From the NCBI GenBank assembly GCA_028571685.1, contig CM053148.1, positions 92,588,001-92,652,000 of the forward strand: a DNA stretch of 64,000 nucleotides. Direction: 5' to 3'. The notes beneath the pieces are model-generated. The model did not search any database, had not been told where the DNA came from, and saw nothing but the letters and a program-made list of their open reading frames with translations. The stretch is from Heterohyrax brucei. Lineage: Eukaryota; Chordata; Mammalia; Hyracoidea; Procaviidae. Within the stretch, counting starts at the first letter, position 1. The number at the start of each line of letters is the position of its first letter. Positions 43,012 through 54,682 of this stretch are shown in pieces. A program made the position numbers and the translations under genes.

Positions 43012-43841
43012 TCACAAAATTACTGAGGTCTTAATTGATTTATACCCGTACAATATGCCCTCATGTGACATCGTTAAGAAGACGGTGTAGGCCAACTCCC
43101 TTATTCTGTAGTTGATAAAATCATTTTTGCCGGTAAGTGCTACATTTCCTGTCAAAAATTCATGCATTTCATAATGTGTATGTAAAAGCATGGGGAAAGA
43201 AGACTAGTGAATATATAATTGATACTTTTAGTAGAGTTAGCACGTATTTTCACCAATTGCAATCCAAATTAGTTATCGTTTTAAGCAAGCCATCCATCAT
43301 CACGATAAATGTGCATTTGCAGAGAGTGGAACATCAGAAAATGCTTTTTCAATCATTTTACATTTGGATTCCATTTAAAAATATTTAAAGCTTCACTTTG
43401 TAAATTAAATATAAGTGCTGATATGTTCTCATTGCAAAACACATAGTCCTTTTCTCTCCATTCAAAGGCAAAGTGACGAGACTAGGCAAAGTTGTTGAGA
43501 AGACAGAGAGGTTATGTAAGAATAACTGTGCCCACTAAGCCCTTCTTCAATTTCTTTCTGACCCAGAAATTGCAAATATCTCTCAGAGTATGTGTAACTG
43601 CTTTCATTAATTCTATAGAGCATTCAAAAGAGTTTACCCCTTTAAAAGAAAGGAAATGACATTGGAAATGTTCCTTCAAGGTTATGCTACAGTGATATTG
43701 GTAAAGAAATACAAACAAGTATTTGAAAATCATACAAAATGCTTTGGAAGTATAAAGACAAAATAATTGACATATATATAGTTACATAGATATAGATGAT
43801 ATAAATATAGAATAGATATAGTATAGATACAGATACATGAG
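43012..43841. other. AT-rich DNA with no recognised repeat
   Basis: A TA/GATA-rich patch lies near 43770-43840. Frames here lack domains. Confidence 0.4.
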
Positions 43842-43996
43842 ATTTTGGTGGTATAGTGCTTAAATGCGACATTTGCTAATCAAAAGGTCATCAGGTCAAA
43901 TCTGGCAGGTGCTCTTTGGAAACTCCATTGGGCAGTTCTGCTCTGTCCTGTAGAGTTGCTATGAGTTGGAATTGATTTGACAACAATGAGTTTTGA
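43842..43996 (+). mobile_element. AfroSINE, short form
   Basis: 'gagattttggtggtatagtg' to 'agttgctatgagttggaatt'. Confidence 0.88.
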
Positions 43997-44110
43997 TTTT
44001 AAACATATATAACGTTGCCATATCCCAAGTCTAGTGTGTCATAACCTTCCCAACCATTATCGTATTTAATAGCAATAATATATTTTTTAGATAAGTCTTA
44101 GCACCTTATT

Positions 44111-44275
44111 TGGAAATTCTGGTAGTGTAGTGATTAAGCGCTACAGCTGCTAAACAAATGGTCAGTAGTATTGCCTCACCAGGTGCTCCTTGGTAACTCT
44201 GTAGGGCGGTTGTACTCTTCCCTGTCGGGTCACTGTGAGTCGGAATTGACTCAGTGTCAGTGAGTTTGGTTTTCA
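44111..44275 (+). mobile_element. AfroSINE, short form
   Basis: 'ggaaattctggtagtgtagt' to 'ggtcactgtgagtcggaatt' and 'gagtttggttttc'. Confidence 0.9.
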
Positions 44276-44404
44276 GTTAGTTTGATCGCTCATATATCAA
44301 TGTGGCATTATTTGTTCATTTACCAATGGTGGACCTGGGTTCAAAGCGCTGGAAAACAGTCTCATAGAATTTCCTCATATTGACTGCCGGTGATTACCCA
44401 ATGC

Positions 44405-44530
44405 TACTCGAGACACTTTCTAAGTGCTGTACATATTTTCATTCTTTGAGTTCTCACCATAATTCCCTGAGAATGTAAACCAGTGAGTGATGGAGTCAGA
44501 ACACCAAACTTCCGTGTTCTGTCAGTACCA
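44405..44530 (-). mobile_element. MIR fragment, probable
   Basis: 'ctaagtgctgtacatatttt' followed by 'agttctcaccataattccc' follows the reversed MIR order, with the central core deleted. Confidence 0.5.
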
Positions 44531-45123
44531 GTTATGTTCAGTAAGCAGTGCCTACTTAGTTTGATGAGGAATAGGTGTCTTTGAAGTCTTTACTGTTCAA
44601 TCCAGGGCATAATACTTTTCTTGTTGAGCTTTGGTTTCTTCTGCAAAGTGAGGATGATGGCTATGTCATAATTCTGCCATAAAAAATATTGATCACCTTC
44701 ACATAACAGAATGTATTTCCCCCCAATAATTCAGTATAGATTTTATTCTTCTTTGCATATATCTGTTGATTTGTATGTTCTCTTTGTTCCATTGTATCGT
44801 TCTAATCACTTAACCATTGATGTCTTTCTTTGTAAGCCGGTAAGACAAATGCAAATTGACAATAAGAGGTTTTAACTCATCCTGCGTAAGAGACAGAAAT
44901 TCACTTGAGACAACCTGTAAGTTGGTTTTCTGTCTCTCTGAATTTTCTGAAAGATCTGGGAACCATATTTGCCCAAATATAAACATCAAGGAAGATCACG
45001 TCTCTACTTCGCAGTTTCCTGAAGGAAGATTAGCATAAATTTAGGCATTCTGACTAGAAAAGGAGTGATTTTATCTTAGAAGCATGAATGTGGTGGGGCA
45101 TATCCACTTAACTATATAAAGAA
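44531..45123. other. AT-rich DNA with no recognised repeat
   Basis: No element or gene signal recognised. Confidence 0.4.
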
Positions 45124-45448
45124 TGTCTTAGTCACCTGGTGCCACTCTCAAGGAAATAACAGAAGTGGGTAGCTTTAACAAGGGGGATTTATTCTCTCAC
45201 AATCTAGCAGGTTAGAAGTCCAGATTCAGTGTATCAGGTCTAAGGGAAGGTTGTCTCTCTCCATAGACTCTGGATAAAGGTCCTTGTCCTTCATCTTACC
45301 AGGACCGGGAGCCTCTCAGCAAAGAAAGCTCAGGTCCAAAAGATATGTGCTCTGCTCTCCATGAGTCTTTCCTGATGGAATGAGGTGCCCCTTCTCTCCT
45401 GGCTTCTCCTTCTCTTGTAAGATAAAAGGTTTCCAGTGAAACTCTAAA

Positions 45449-45496
45449 CCAAGCCCATTGCTCTTGTGTTGATTCTGACTCATAGTCAACCCTATA
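45449..45496 (-). mobile_element. AfroSINE 3' fragment, reversed
   Basis: 'aaaccaagcccattgctctt' then 'gattctgactcatagtcaac'. It directly abuts the forward SINE. Confidence 0.75.
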
Positions 45497-45497
45497 G

Positions 45498-45660
45498 TAC
45501 AGCAGTGGGTAAGAGCTGTATTGGCTAAGCAAAGGGTTATCCGTTCCAGTGCCTCAGGCACTCCTTGGGAACTCTATGGACAGTTCTACTCTGACCTGTA
45601 CAGTGGCAGTGAGTTGGTATTGACTCACCGGCAACAGATTTTTGTTGTGGTTGTTGTTGT
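45498..45660 (+). mobile_element. AfroSINE, short form
   Basis: 'acagcagtgggtaagagctg' to 'ggtattgactcaccggcaac', ending in a TTG-repeat tail (ttgttgtggttgttgttgtt). Confidence 0.88.
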
Positions 45661-46092
45661 TGTCTTTAAGACAAAAGGCAGTGAAAGCCAAATCTCAGGG
45701 AAACTCCTTTTACATTGAATCTGGGATGTGACCTTAGATACAATATTGCATTTCTACCCTAATCTTTAACATAAAATTATAATCATGAAATGGAAGACAG
45801 CCACACAGTACTGGAAATCATGACCTAACTAAGTTGACCCATATATTGTGAGGACACAATGTAATCATGTCAAAAGGTAAGATTTCTTCTTATCTTTTCA
45901 GCATCTCTAGTAAATTGTATATTATGCATCATATTGCAGTTTATTGAAGATTCTAGTTTGGTCTGAGGGAGAAGAAGAAAGAGGCCACCCTTTGAAAAAT
46001 GAGAGTCTTGGGCAGGCTGTAAGAAAGTGGATCCTGTTACTATAGAAGAAATAGAGGAAGTCTTCTTTCAGGGGTTAGGCAACTGTCCGTTA

Positions 46093-46131
46093 TCTATCCA
46101 CCTACCTATCTACCTATCAATCTATTTATCA
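46093..46131. repeat. (CTAT)n microsatellite
   Basis: Imperfect ctat/ccta units. Confidence 0.75.
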
Positions 46132-46404
46132 TATTTCTGTTTTGGTAAATACAAATCATATTTTCTTAAATTTCTTATTTTCTTTGTGATATAGGTGGGA
46201 CACATACACTATATAGGACATGTAGGTTTTATTTAAGGCAAGTCATCTGATTGTGCCTTTTTCTCTGAATATTTTAAATAAAGGCCCTTAGATTTCAGAA
46301 CTGAAAAAGTACTCTTTCTCTACCTCCCTGCCACCCTCAGACAGTGAAGATGTACTAGATCTTAATAGTGACACAGAAACAGCATAAATAGTCAATGATT
46401 TCTT

Positions 46405-46600
46405 ACTCAGGGCTCAGTCTGTGCCAGATATTATTCTAACGATTTTTATGCATTTATTCATCTGATCCTCATGAGAACACTTTCAAGTAAGAATGTATGT
46501 TATTTTTATGTAAACACAAGAGAAGCAAAGCCAGAGCATGTAAGCAACTTATCTAATATGACAAAATGATAAGAAGAGTCAGAAGTGAATGTAAATATGC
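46405..46600 (-). mobile_element. MIR SINE, reversed
   Basis: 'gtgccagatattattctaac', 'tcatctgatcctcatgagaa', then 'agccagagcatgtaagcaac': reversed MIR in the right order, with the core region decayed. Confidence 0.7.
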
Positions 46601-46775
46601 TATTAGTGCACACATGCATACATATAAACAAGCATACATGTATACATGTACACATCTCCTGGTGTGCTCACATACACTCTTCTGATATGCTTAATGATTT
46701 ATTAAAAAGTAAGCATGTAGCCTTCAAAGTAGAAATTAAAGATGTGTCTTAAATTGGAATGTGCTAATATCATCC

Positions 46776-46933
46776 ACAGAGCCCTGGAAGCACAGCTGTT
46801 TTGAGCTAGGCTGCTAACCAATAAGGTCAGCAGTTCAAATCCACTGGCTGCTCCTTGGAAACCCTGTGGGGCATCTCTACTCTATGCTATAAGGTCACCA
46901 TGGGTCAAAATCACCTTGATGGTAACAGATTTC
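46776..46933 (+). mobile_element. AfroSINE, short form, exact duplication
   Basis: 'agagccctggaagcacagct' to 'caaaatcaccttgatggtaa'. Flanked by atatcatcc (46767-46775 and 46934-46942). Confidence 0.93.
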
Positions 46934-46942
46934 ATATCATCC

Positions 46943-47943
46943 GCTGTCTGAAGGTAAAACTTCTGTCCCTGTTTTTAGTGATTTAAAAAATGTTCTTGTC
47001 CGAATTTCAGCAAGTAAAATGCACATGATAGTTATATTTAGAAATTCAGAAAATTAAGGATTTTTTAAAGTTATATCTAATTTGAGTTCAAGTAGTTTTT
47101 GTCTGTGAAGAATGTTATACTTAGCTAATTTATTTATGCAGTATAGTTTTATTTCCAAAGTTTTAAAGATGTGAGAAAATGATATTAAAAAGAAAAATAC
47201 CAATCAAATCCAAGTTTCCGTTGGGCACAGAGGTCTTGCTCCTGTCCTGATGCGCAGTGGAAACTCAGGTGATATTTGGAAAATGAGTAAGTTAATGTAA
47301 AAATGAATGAATGAGTATTGAGTACTCTGAAAAAGGCAGTTACTTGTTCACATGGATCCTGGGGAAATAACTGACAAGTATGTTGTACTTAATTGTGAGA
47401 TAGCTTTATTAACAAAGACTGATTTAAAATACATTTCTGATCACATCAATTTGAAGATTTTGGTTTTAAATTTGTTAATGTTAAAAAGCAGCTCATTTTT
47501 GTAGCTTATCCCTGCTTTCCTAAAGATGCTGGAAAATGTCACCTTGAAAATATTTTGTTACTCCTGATGATCTGTAGTTGGAGTTTTGGATTGTCTGTGT
47601 TTTCTCCGTGATTTATTCTAATTATCTTTTAATTGGGTGTTTCAATAGGATGTTACAGGAGTGTATCATTCTAAACACTTAACTCATTTTAGACTTCATT
47701 AATTACATTGTCCTTTGAGACTTTCCTGAAAATTTTCTCTTGATTTAAGCATCTTCAAATATCTGAAAAGAAAAGAAAAAGAGCATAAAAAGATGGCAAA
47801 ACCTAGAAGACACCTTATTATGTACTTTGTTACGGAGTGTGGAGCTACACTTAACCACGAATACTTCAGAAGCAAGGCAAGTGTTTGTGCTGGTTGTAAG
47901 ACTTGGCTTTCATTACCGTTTAGTACTTCTACATTAACGACAG
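46943..47943. other. AT-rich DNA with no recognised repeat
   Basis: No element or gene signal recognised. Confidence 0.4.
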
Positions 47944-48088
47944 AACCCACTGTCAAGTTCAACTCATAGTGACCCTATGGGACAGAGGAGAACTGTTCTA
48001 TAGAGTTTCCCAGGAGTGCCTGGTGGATTGGAACTGTTGACTTTTTGGTTAGCAGCTGAGCTCTTCACAGCTACACCATTGGGGGTCC
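47944..48088 (-). mobile_element. AfroSINE, short form
   Basis: Reversed: 'gaacccactgtcaagttcaa' to 'caccattgggggtcc'. Confidence 0.88.
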
Positions 48089-48097
48089 TCAAGTTGA

Positions 48098-48259
48098 TAA
48101 AAAAACAAACAAAATTAAACCCACTGCCTCAAGTCAATTCCGACTCATAGGGGCCCTGTAGGACAGTGTAGAACTGCCCCCATTGAATTTCTGAGATACA
48201 CCTGACAGATTTGAACTGCCAATCTTTTTGTTAGCAGCCACTAAGCCACCAGGCTTTCC
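48098..48259 (-). mobile_element. AfroSINE, short form
   Basis: Reversed, with its own A-rich tail (aaaaaacaaacaaaatt) separating it from the previous copy; ends 'gccaccaggctttcc'. A tandem pair in one orientation, formed by two insertions. Confidence 0.9.
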
Positions 48260-48556
48260 CTAAGGTGATGAGATGTGCCTATTTCTTTCTTCCCCCACCT
48301 TTTTTTTTTTTTTTAATTTCTTGAAATAGTCTGTCTTGGAAAACCAAATACTGTTATGGTAAGAACATTCTTCATGAAGACACATAAATTGCCAGCATCT
48401 CAGTTGCATGATTTACTAGTATATGAAACCTGAGACTATAATGCACTCTCTCTAAGATTCAATTTCTTCCTGAATAAAATATGAAAGCAAATAAAATAAA
48501 TATGCTAAAAGTCTTATTGTTGTGGTTACATATAATAAATATCAGTGAGGATTAGT

Positions 48557-49325
48557 TTTCTTGTTGTTATTATGTATCATTGAGTGTGTTGCAACTCAGA
48601 GTGACCCGTGTACAAAGAGAGGAAACCCTTCCTGATTCTGTGCCATCTGCCCGATAGTTGTGGTGCCTTAGTCTGTCCTTGCAGCTGCTGTGTCACTCCA
48701 CCTCACTGAAGGGCTTCCTCTTCCTCACTGGCCCTCTGCTCTAACAAGCACGATGTCCTTCCTTCTCTAAGGACGGATTCCCCCTCATAACGTGTCTAAA
48801 ATATGTGAAACGAAGTCCTGCCGTTCTCGTTGCTAAGGGCATCCTCGCTATATTTCCTTCCCCTGGCTGTATGGTTCCTTCTCTGGCCCTCCATGAGTCT
48901 GTTCAGCATTTTCTGCCGTCATCATCAAAGGCATCAATTCTTCTTCAGTCTTCTTTATTCGTTGTCCAGGTTTTTCATGCATGTGCGATGACTGAAAACA
49001 CGATGAATCGGATCAGACACACTTCAGTCTTCAAGGTCACATCTTTCTTTTTTTTTTTTTTTTTAACACTTTAAGGAGGTCCTTTGCGGCAGACTGGCCA
49101 CTGCAATGTGTACTTTGATCTCATGAGATCTTCTTCCATGGACGTTGATTGTATATACAACTAATATACAACAACCTTTATTTTTCATGATGTTGCTTAT
49201 TGGTCCAGTTGTGAGGATTTTTGTTTGCTGGATGTTGAGGTGTCATCCATCTTGAAAACTGTGATGTTTAATCTTCATCAGTGTGTATTTAAAGTCAAAG
49301 TCCTTCATTGTTTTGATAACTTAGG
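48557..49325 (-). mobile_element. RTE LINE, 3' 770 bases
   Basis: Reversed: tail 'gtgttgcaactcagagtgac', C-terminal ORF region ('aacaagcacgatgtccttcc'), then 'caaggtcacatctttc', a 16-base T run, and 'aacactttaaggaggtcctt', continuing to the NIQKTKI-like region near 49220. The T run splits what is elsewhere continuous RTE sequence. Confidence 0.9.
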
Positions 49326-50075
49326 GGAAAACCACATTTGATCTGATTTTATGCTTGTTTTGTAGCTTAAAAAAATAAATTTGTGAAGAAAATAAAAGTC
49401 TGATTGATAGCTTGAAAACATAAAAAAGACAAAGGTTTATTTAACTGTTTAAAAAATACATTTGAAGACTAAGATGTTAAGAAATAATTCATCAAAATGC
49501 AAATCATATTATAAAGACTTAATATACTGTTAATTGACAATATAAAAATACATACATATATTATTTAATTACAGAAGCAAATGTTTCTCTAAAACAAACA
49601 AAAAATTATTTTTAATACTGGAGCTTGTAAAATGTACCTATAATGAGAATTACATCAAGGAGGAATACTCTTAGAATCTTACTTAAATTGTTCTCTAAAT
49701 AAATTCTTAAACTAAAAAGGAGTAACACAGTTTATATGTATACTCCTAAAAGAAAACAGTGACAAGCTATCACAGTTAATCCATTTTATAAAATAGTAGT
49801 ATAGAAGAGGTTTACAAAAAAAATCTTTTCTCACATAGATGCAGTAACCAAATTATTCATATACTGTACATATGTCATAAAAGAAAGTATAAAACAGTAA
49901 GAAAATACTGTAAATATCTACATTTTTTAAGCAAGCATTGACCAAACTCAAAACCATAAAAAAAAGCTATTTATAATAGCATAATGGAAAATGACTAAAT
50001 GAAGACACCTGCTGTGATTTGGATGTGCAACTGCACGATGCTGTCAAGATTTTCCCAAGTAATATTTAGGGATAA
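49326..50075. other. Very AT-rich DNA with no recognised repeat
   Basis: Long A- and T-rich stretch without element or gene signals. Confidence 0.4.
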
Positions 50076-50290
50076 GAATCCTGGTGGCAGAGTGGTTGAG
50101 TCCTCAGCTGCTAACCACCTGGTCAATATTTCAAGCACACTAGCTTCTCTGGAAGGCAAAGATGTGGCAGTCTGCTCCTCTGAAGATTTACAGCCCTGTA
50201 ACCCTCTGGGAGCCTTGGCAACCCTCTGGGAGCAGTTCTCCTCTGTCTAGTTGTGTTGCTGTGAGTCTGAATCAAAACAATAGTGTTTTT
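50076..50290 (+). mobile_element. AfroSINE, long form, with internal duplication
   Basis: 'gaatcctggtggcagagtgg', long-form 'gatgtggcagtctgctcctc', tail 'ttgctgtgagtctgaatcaa'. The words 'aaccctctgggag' occur twice in succession (near 50198 and 50219), a small tandem duplication. Confidence 0.88.
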
Positions 50291-50903
50291 TTGTTTGTTT
50301 GTTTTATATTTAAGTATAAGAATATTTTGTAAATGATTCAAAAGCATTCCAAAATATTTAAAACTGGAAAATATATAGGAACATTTATAAAGAAAAGTAA
50401 AATCATAATCAGAAAAAAGTAACAGAATTAAGAAGAAATGAGGCAGAGGAGAAGTCAGCTATATGGATTTTTATTAACTATTTTCAAGCTATGATGAAAA
50501 AAAATCCTTCTGATTCTGGCTTAAGACATCTCCAGACATATGCGTTTAGTAAATGAACTAGAAACAAGCTCTAAAACATACAAAAATGCAAAGGGATCAC
50601 AAATCAGTGTATATTTAAAAGAAAAAAAAAATCCACTGCCACTGCCTTGATTCCCTAGGGGATAATCATTCAATAAGTTGTCTATTACAGTTAGCTTGGA
50701 ACATAATCAGAGTTATTTTTGTTAAATAATCCAATCTGTATTTAAATCAAGCCATCACTTTGACATCTAGACATTTCCATTAGAAGAATTTGTTTTTCTT
50801 GACTTATCTTTTTCTTATAATGTGTACTTTCCAGCTATACATTACCTCCCTTACAAATTGTTTGGCCATTCCCATGCACATTTCTTGACTGCTTGGATCA
50901 TAG

Positions 50904-50923
50904 CCAAGCCAAGTGCCGTCAAC
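50904..50923 (-). mobile_element. 20-bp mini-insert
   Basis: ccaagccaagtgccgtcaac, flanked by the perfect 7-bp repeat atcatag (50897-50903 and 50924-50930). It holds only the tail and about 10 bases of the RTE/AfroSINE core. Confidence 0.65.
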
Positions 50924-50930
50924 ATCATAG

Positions 50931-51947
50931 AGTAAATGATTTAACATAATCTGGAAGCTCTGCTGTTAAAATACCAGTTCTTAGAATAATTTATTTGTTT
51001 TTCCTTATCCTTCCTTAAATAAAGCATGCTTACCCTCTGAGACTTCTTTGCTGAAACTTCTGTTCTCCTATAGCAGCTGTAGTGTTTGAGAATTTGGATA
51101 GCAGGACTGCAGGGAGCTAGTATATGCCTAACAAGCTCTATTCCCCCTGGGATGATGCTTTTCCAGTCTACTCCAAATCCCCTTCCCTTCTGGGTTTCAT
51201 ATAATCTTACTATTCCATTGTCTACTACTCTTTCTAGAAACTACATCATTTTTTTTCAGTCTTCTCACTTCTCAGAGACATTTACACACAACATAATTTA
51301 TCACTGATTATTCAAACCCCATGACTGCTAATGACTAGCTATGTCATAGAGAGCAAGTCACTTCAGTAGTTTCTTGCTTTGGTCTTCTTATCTATAATAT
51401 CTGGATATTCTGTAATATCTGTTTTTTGCATAGAATTGCTATAAGGATTACCTATAACATTACTATTTATGACTACTATGATGATCATGATGACTTAAAG
51501 TCTTATAGTTGAATTTCTGATGTAATCTAATAGCCATATACCTTGGAATCAATTTGACAGAGTACATCAGCAGAAAGTGTGAAGATGAAAAGAGTTAGGA
51601 AGGAGAGGAAGGGGAGCTGAGTATAGAATGTTACGTAAATACATATGTGAGAATGCGAGCTTTATTATAAGGGCAATGAAGAAATAAGAGATTTTTAAGG
51701 AGAAAGGTATTTTGTCAACTTTCTCTTGTTTTTCAATGAATGTACTACCTGCCTATGGAGGAATGGAATGAAAGAGATCAGGATTAAAAGCAGGTCATCA
51801 GATGGAATAGGATTTGTCTAAGAGATGATGGTGGTTTGTTCTGGAATGGTGAGAAATGAACAAATTCCAGAAACTTTCAGGTATTAAAATCTAGAGACTT
51901 GGCAGTTGATGAAATGGGGAGAGGTTTTCTATCTTGGCTAACAGGAG
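50931..51947. other. AT-rich DNA with no recognised repeat
   Basis: A tract of atgatgatcatgatga-type sequence lies near 51478-51494. Otherwise unassigned. Confidence 0.4.
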
Positions 51948-52102
51948 AAAAACCAGTGCCATCAAGTTGATGCCAACTCACAGCAAACCAATAGGACAGA
52001 GTAGAACTGCCCCATAGAGCTTCCAAGAAACACCTGGAGGATTTGAACAGCTGATCTTTCGGTTAGCAGACGTAGTACTTAACCACTACACCACTAGGGT
52101 GT
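51948..52102 (-). mobile_element. AfroSINE, short form
   Basis: Reversed: 'gagaaaaaccagtgccatca' to 'caccactagggtgtcc'. Confidence 0.9.
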
Positions 52103-52879
52103 CCAACAAACACGATAGTAGATGGCACTATAGACAAACAGTTTCAGTTTCATATCAACTGGTCTTGTATGTGTGAATCTGCAGTTCCATGCAAAGTTTG
52201 CCTTCATGGAGCTTTTTAAAAATAACTGAGAATACACCACCTATAATCGAGAAACAAGAAAAATACATATGCAAAAGACAAGAAAAAGAAAAGAATGAAA
52301 AACACCAACTGCAGTTTTTCTCACCACATAGAGAAAAGTGATCCCTATGCTTGGTGAATGGATGTCCAGAATCATATAGTAATCATTTCTGAACCTTACA
52401 GATCAATATCCTATTATTTGCCAGCAATCATGTTTGCCCTATCCGCTACTTCATCATCTCACCGCGATTTCAGTCCCTTAACTTTTTATCTTTTTGCTGC
52501 TCATTGAAATCAATTTCTTTTCTAGCTAGGTTAACACGTGGCCTATCACTTCAAGCATTGCTCCAGCTTGTCTGGTGCTGGTATGACAGGTACTGTCTGA
52601 CTCACAAGACTTTTGTTTTACACCTACTGTAATTATGCAGGTAGCCGGGACCTGCATATGGGACAGGGTTAAGTCCTTCAGACCACACAAGCATATAAGA
52701 CTGCCCTCTGCTTAAACTCATAAACAGCAGTTTCTCAGCTACAGTGCATTAATCAGATGATAAGAAAGAGCAGTTCAACAAACTTTGTGCTACAAAAGTC
52801 ACATTTCCAGTCTTTAACTTGGTACCTAATCAGCAGTTTTATTTTCTAAACTGATATTTGGGCCCTTTTTGGTGGTACA
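52103..52879. other. Stretch without recognised repeats
   Basis: No element or gene signal recognised. Confidence 0.4.
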
Positions 52880-53035
52880 GAAACCCTGGTTGCCTAGTGG
52901 TAAAGTACCACATCTGCTAACCAAAAGGCTGACAGTTTGAATTCACCAGGCGCTCCTTGGAAACTCTATGTGGCGCTTCTGCTTTGTTCAGTAGGATCGC
53001 TGTGAGTCAGAATCAGCTCAGTGGTGGTGGATTTG
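52880..53035 (+). mobile_element. AfroSINE, short form
   Basis: 'gaaaccctggttgcctagtg' to 'gatcgctgtgagtcagaatc'. Confidence 0.92.
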
Positions 53036-53047
53036 CTTTCTTGGTTT

Positions 53048-53162
53048 TGGGTGGTGCCTTGGTTAAGAGCTCTGCTGCTAACCAAAAGGCTGACAGTTGG
53101 AATCCACTAGCCACTCCATGGTGACTCTAGGGGGCAGAATTGGCTCAAGGGCAGTGGTTTTC
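53048..53162 (+). mobile_element. AfroSINE, internally shortened
   Basis: 'gggtggtgccttggttaaga', 'ccaaaaggctgacagttgga', 'ccatggtgactctagggggc', then 'ggctcaagggcagtgg'. Part of the tail core is deleted. Same orientation as the previous SINE. Confidence 0.85.
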
Positions 53163-53589
53163 CAAAATTAAGATAATGTATGCCTACTTTGGTTATGTCA
53201 AAGACATCTGTAATAACATGCTAGATGATGAATGTAGTCTTTAAATAATTTAAAAAATATTATAACTGTGGTTTCACCAACATTGTGTTATTATCTCAAA
53301 ATAAAGATAGTCCATTTTAATCATAAAGTTTTGTCATGTTTTGTTTTGTTGACTTCCCTTGACCCTATCCTTGGGTGTCTGGTCATTACTGCCCTTGCCT
53401 CTACCAGCGTCTCCCTGCGTCTTCTCTGCCTTTGCCCTGCTCTGGGCACCTTCCCCTACATATTCTAATTTCATGTAGATATAAATATAGACTACATGAT
53501 AAATGGGTATCAGGAGGCAAAATCTTTAGAATTATGTGACAGGCAAGGGCCAGCAGTGTTTTCTGTTAAGTTAAAGGTTAATGTCCCCT
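53163..53589. other. Stretch without recognised repeats
   Basis: A C/T-rich patch at about 53350-53455 encodes a hydrophobic frame with no domain; not called as a gene. Confidence 0.4.
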
Positions 53590-53790
53590 AACTTTCATTT
53601 AGTGCCTTCCACTGAGCTAGGCAATGTGCTCAGGCAGGATCTCATTTAATTGGAAATATGGTGTGAAGTGTGTATTATTTTACCATTTAAAACACATTAA
53701 TAAAAAGTAGCTCAGGGAAAACAATAGCAAGCAACTTATATGAAACGACAAAGCTTAGCAATGGTAGCTAGGAAGATATAAATATAAGCT
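53590..53790 (-). mobile_element. MIR SINE, reversed
   Basis: 'tagtgccttccactgagcta', 'gatctcatttaattg' and 'caagcaacttatatgaaacg' keep the reversed MIR order. Decayed. Confidence 0.6.
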
Positions 53791-54548
53791 ATGGAGAACT
53801 GTGAAGGGTCTGAGAATTTTTTTCAGTTACAAGTTGAAAAGTTGGCTGAGAACAGCTTTGTGGATTCTTGTACAATACATGATATTCTGCATCAGAAACA
53901 AAAGACAGTGTATTACAAACAGAAAGCACGGTGGCTACAGAACATCATTCCCTGAGCCAGAATTCTTACAAGGCCGCACAAAGAGGTCATATGACACCTC
54001 AGTAATACAGTCAGTACCCATATGATAGAGGCATGTGTGCCTGCAGTTTGTTCAAGAGCAACATTGTCTCTATCTTCTGAGATTCTGATACAGAAACATG
54101 GTTGAAAAGATAGTCTGAAACAAGGCAGCCTGTGCCTTGCTCTCAAGACATGCACAAATGTGAGAAGGCCATGAAGACAATGCCTCTATCCCATTACATT
54201 TCTTAAGACAAGAACGACTACAACTTCTGTTTAACTAATTTTTGAATGCAAATCTACACTCTTATGGAGCAAATTTCCTAAGGAAATCAAATTTCATACT
54301 GTATTCAGAATTTGCAAAGTTACCAAAATACTGACTCCTGAGTTTCCCTAGAAGGGATTTGGTGTTGTTCCACTGATGATAATTTTAGTTCTAGTCACGG
54401 TGAAGTTTAATATAAACTATAGAGCACACAAATTAAAGTTAAAATTTCATTTTATATCTGTACACACACCCAGGCATATATGTACATATGGGCATACATA
54501 TATGTATGTATATATACTTATGTGTTTAAATTTTTTGACAGCTGTGAC
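53791..54548. other. Stretch with a TA-rich microsatellite
   Basis: tatatgtatgtatatatac-type repeat near 54476-54519. Otherwise nothing recognised. Confidence 0.4.
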
Positions 54549-54682
54549 ATACCAAAAACCATTGCAGCTGAGTTGATTCTGATCTATCAACAACCCTATA
54601 GGGCAGGGGAGAACTGCTCCAAGTTTCCAAATAGTGCTTGGTGGATTTGAACATAGATATGCTATACACCTCACCAAGCTCA
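54549..54682 (-). mobile_element. AfroSINE, short form, decayed head
   Basis: Reversed: 'accaaaaaccattgcagctg', 'cctatagggcaggggagaac', 'ggtggatttgaacatag'. Confidence 0.85.

Larger units (their letters stand above)
45124..45872 (-). mobile_element. MaLR-type solo LTR with nested SINEs (fossil)
   Basis: Starts 'tgtcttagtcacctgg' and ends 'ggacacaatgtaatcatg' plus tca: reversed MLT1-like ends matching 4897-5396 and the reverse of 26740-27397. SINE pieces sit in the middle. Old; no internal region. Confidence 0.7.

Noticed and set aside
53268-53468. A hydrophobic 66-codon frame in a C/T-rich patch
   Set aside because: Pyrimidine-rich DNA always encodes leucine-, serine- and phenylalanine-rich peptides; no exon borders are convincing.
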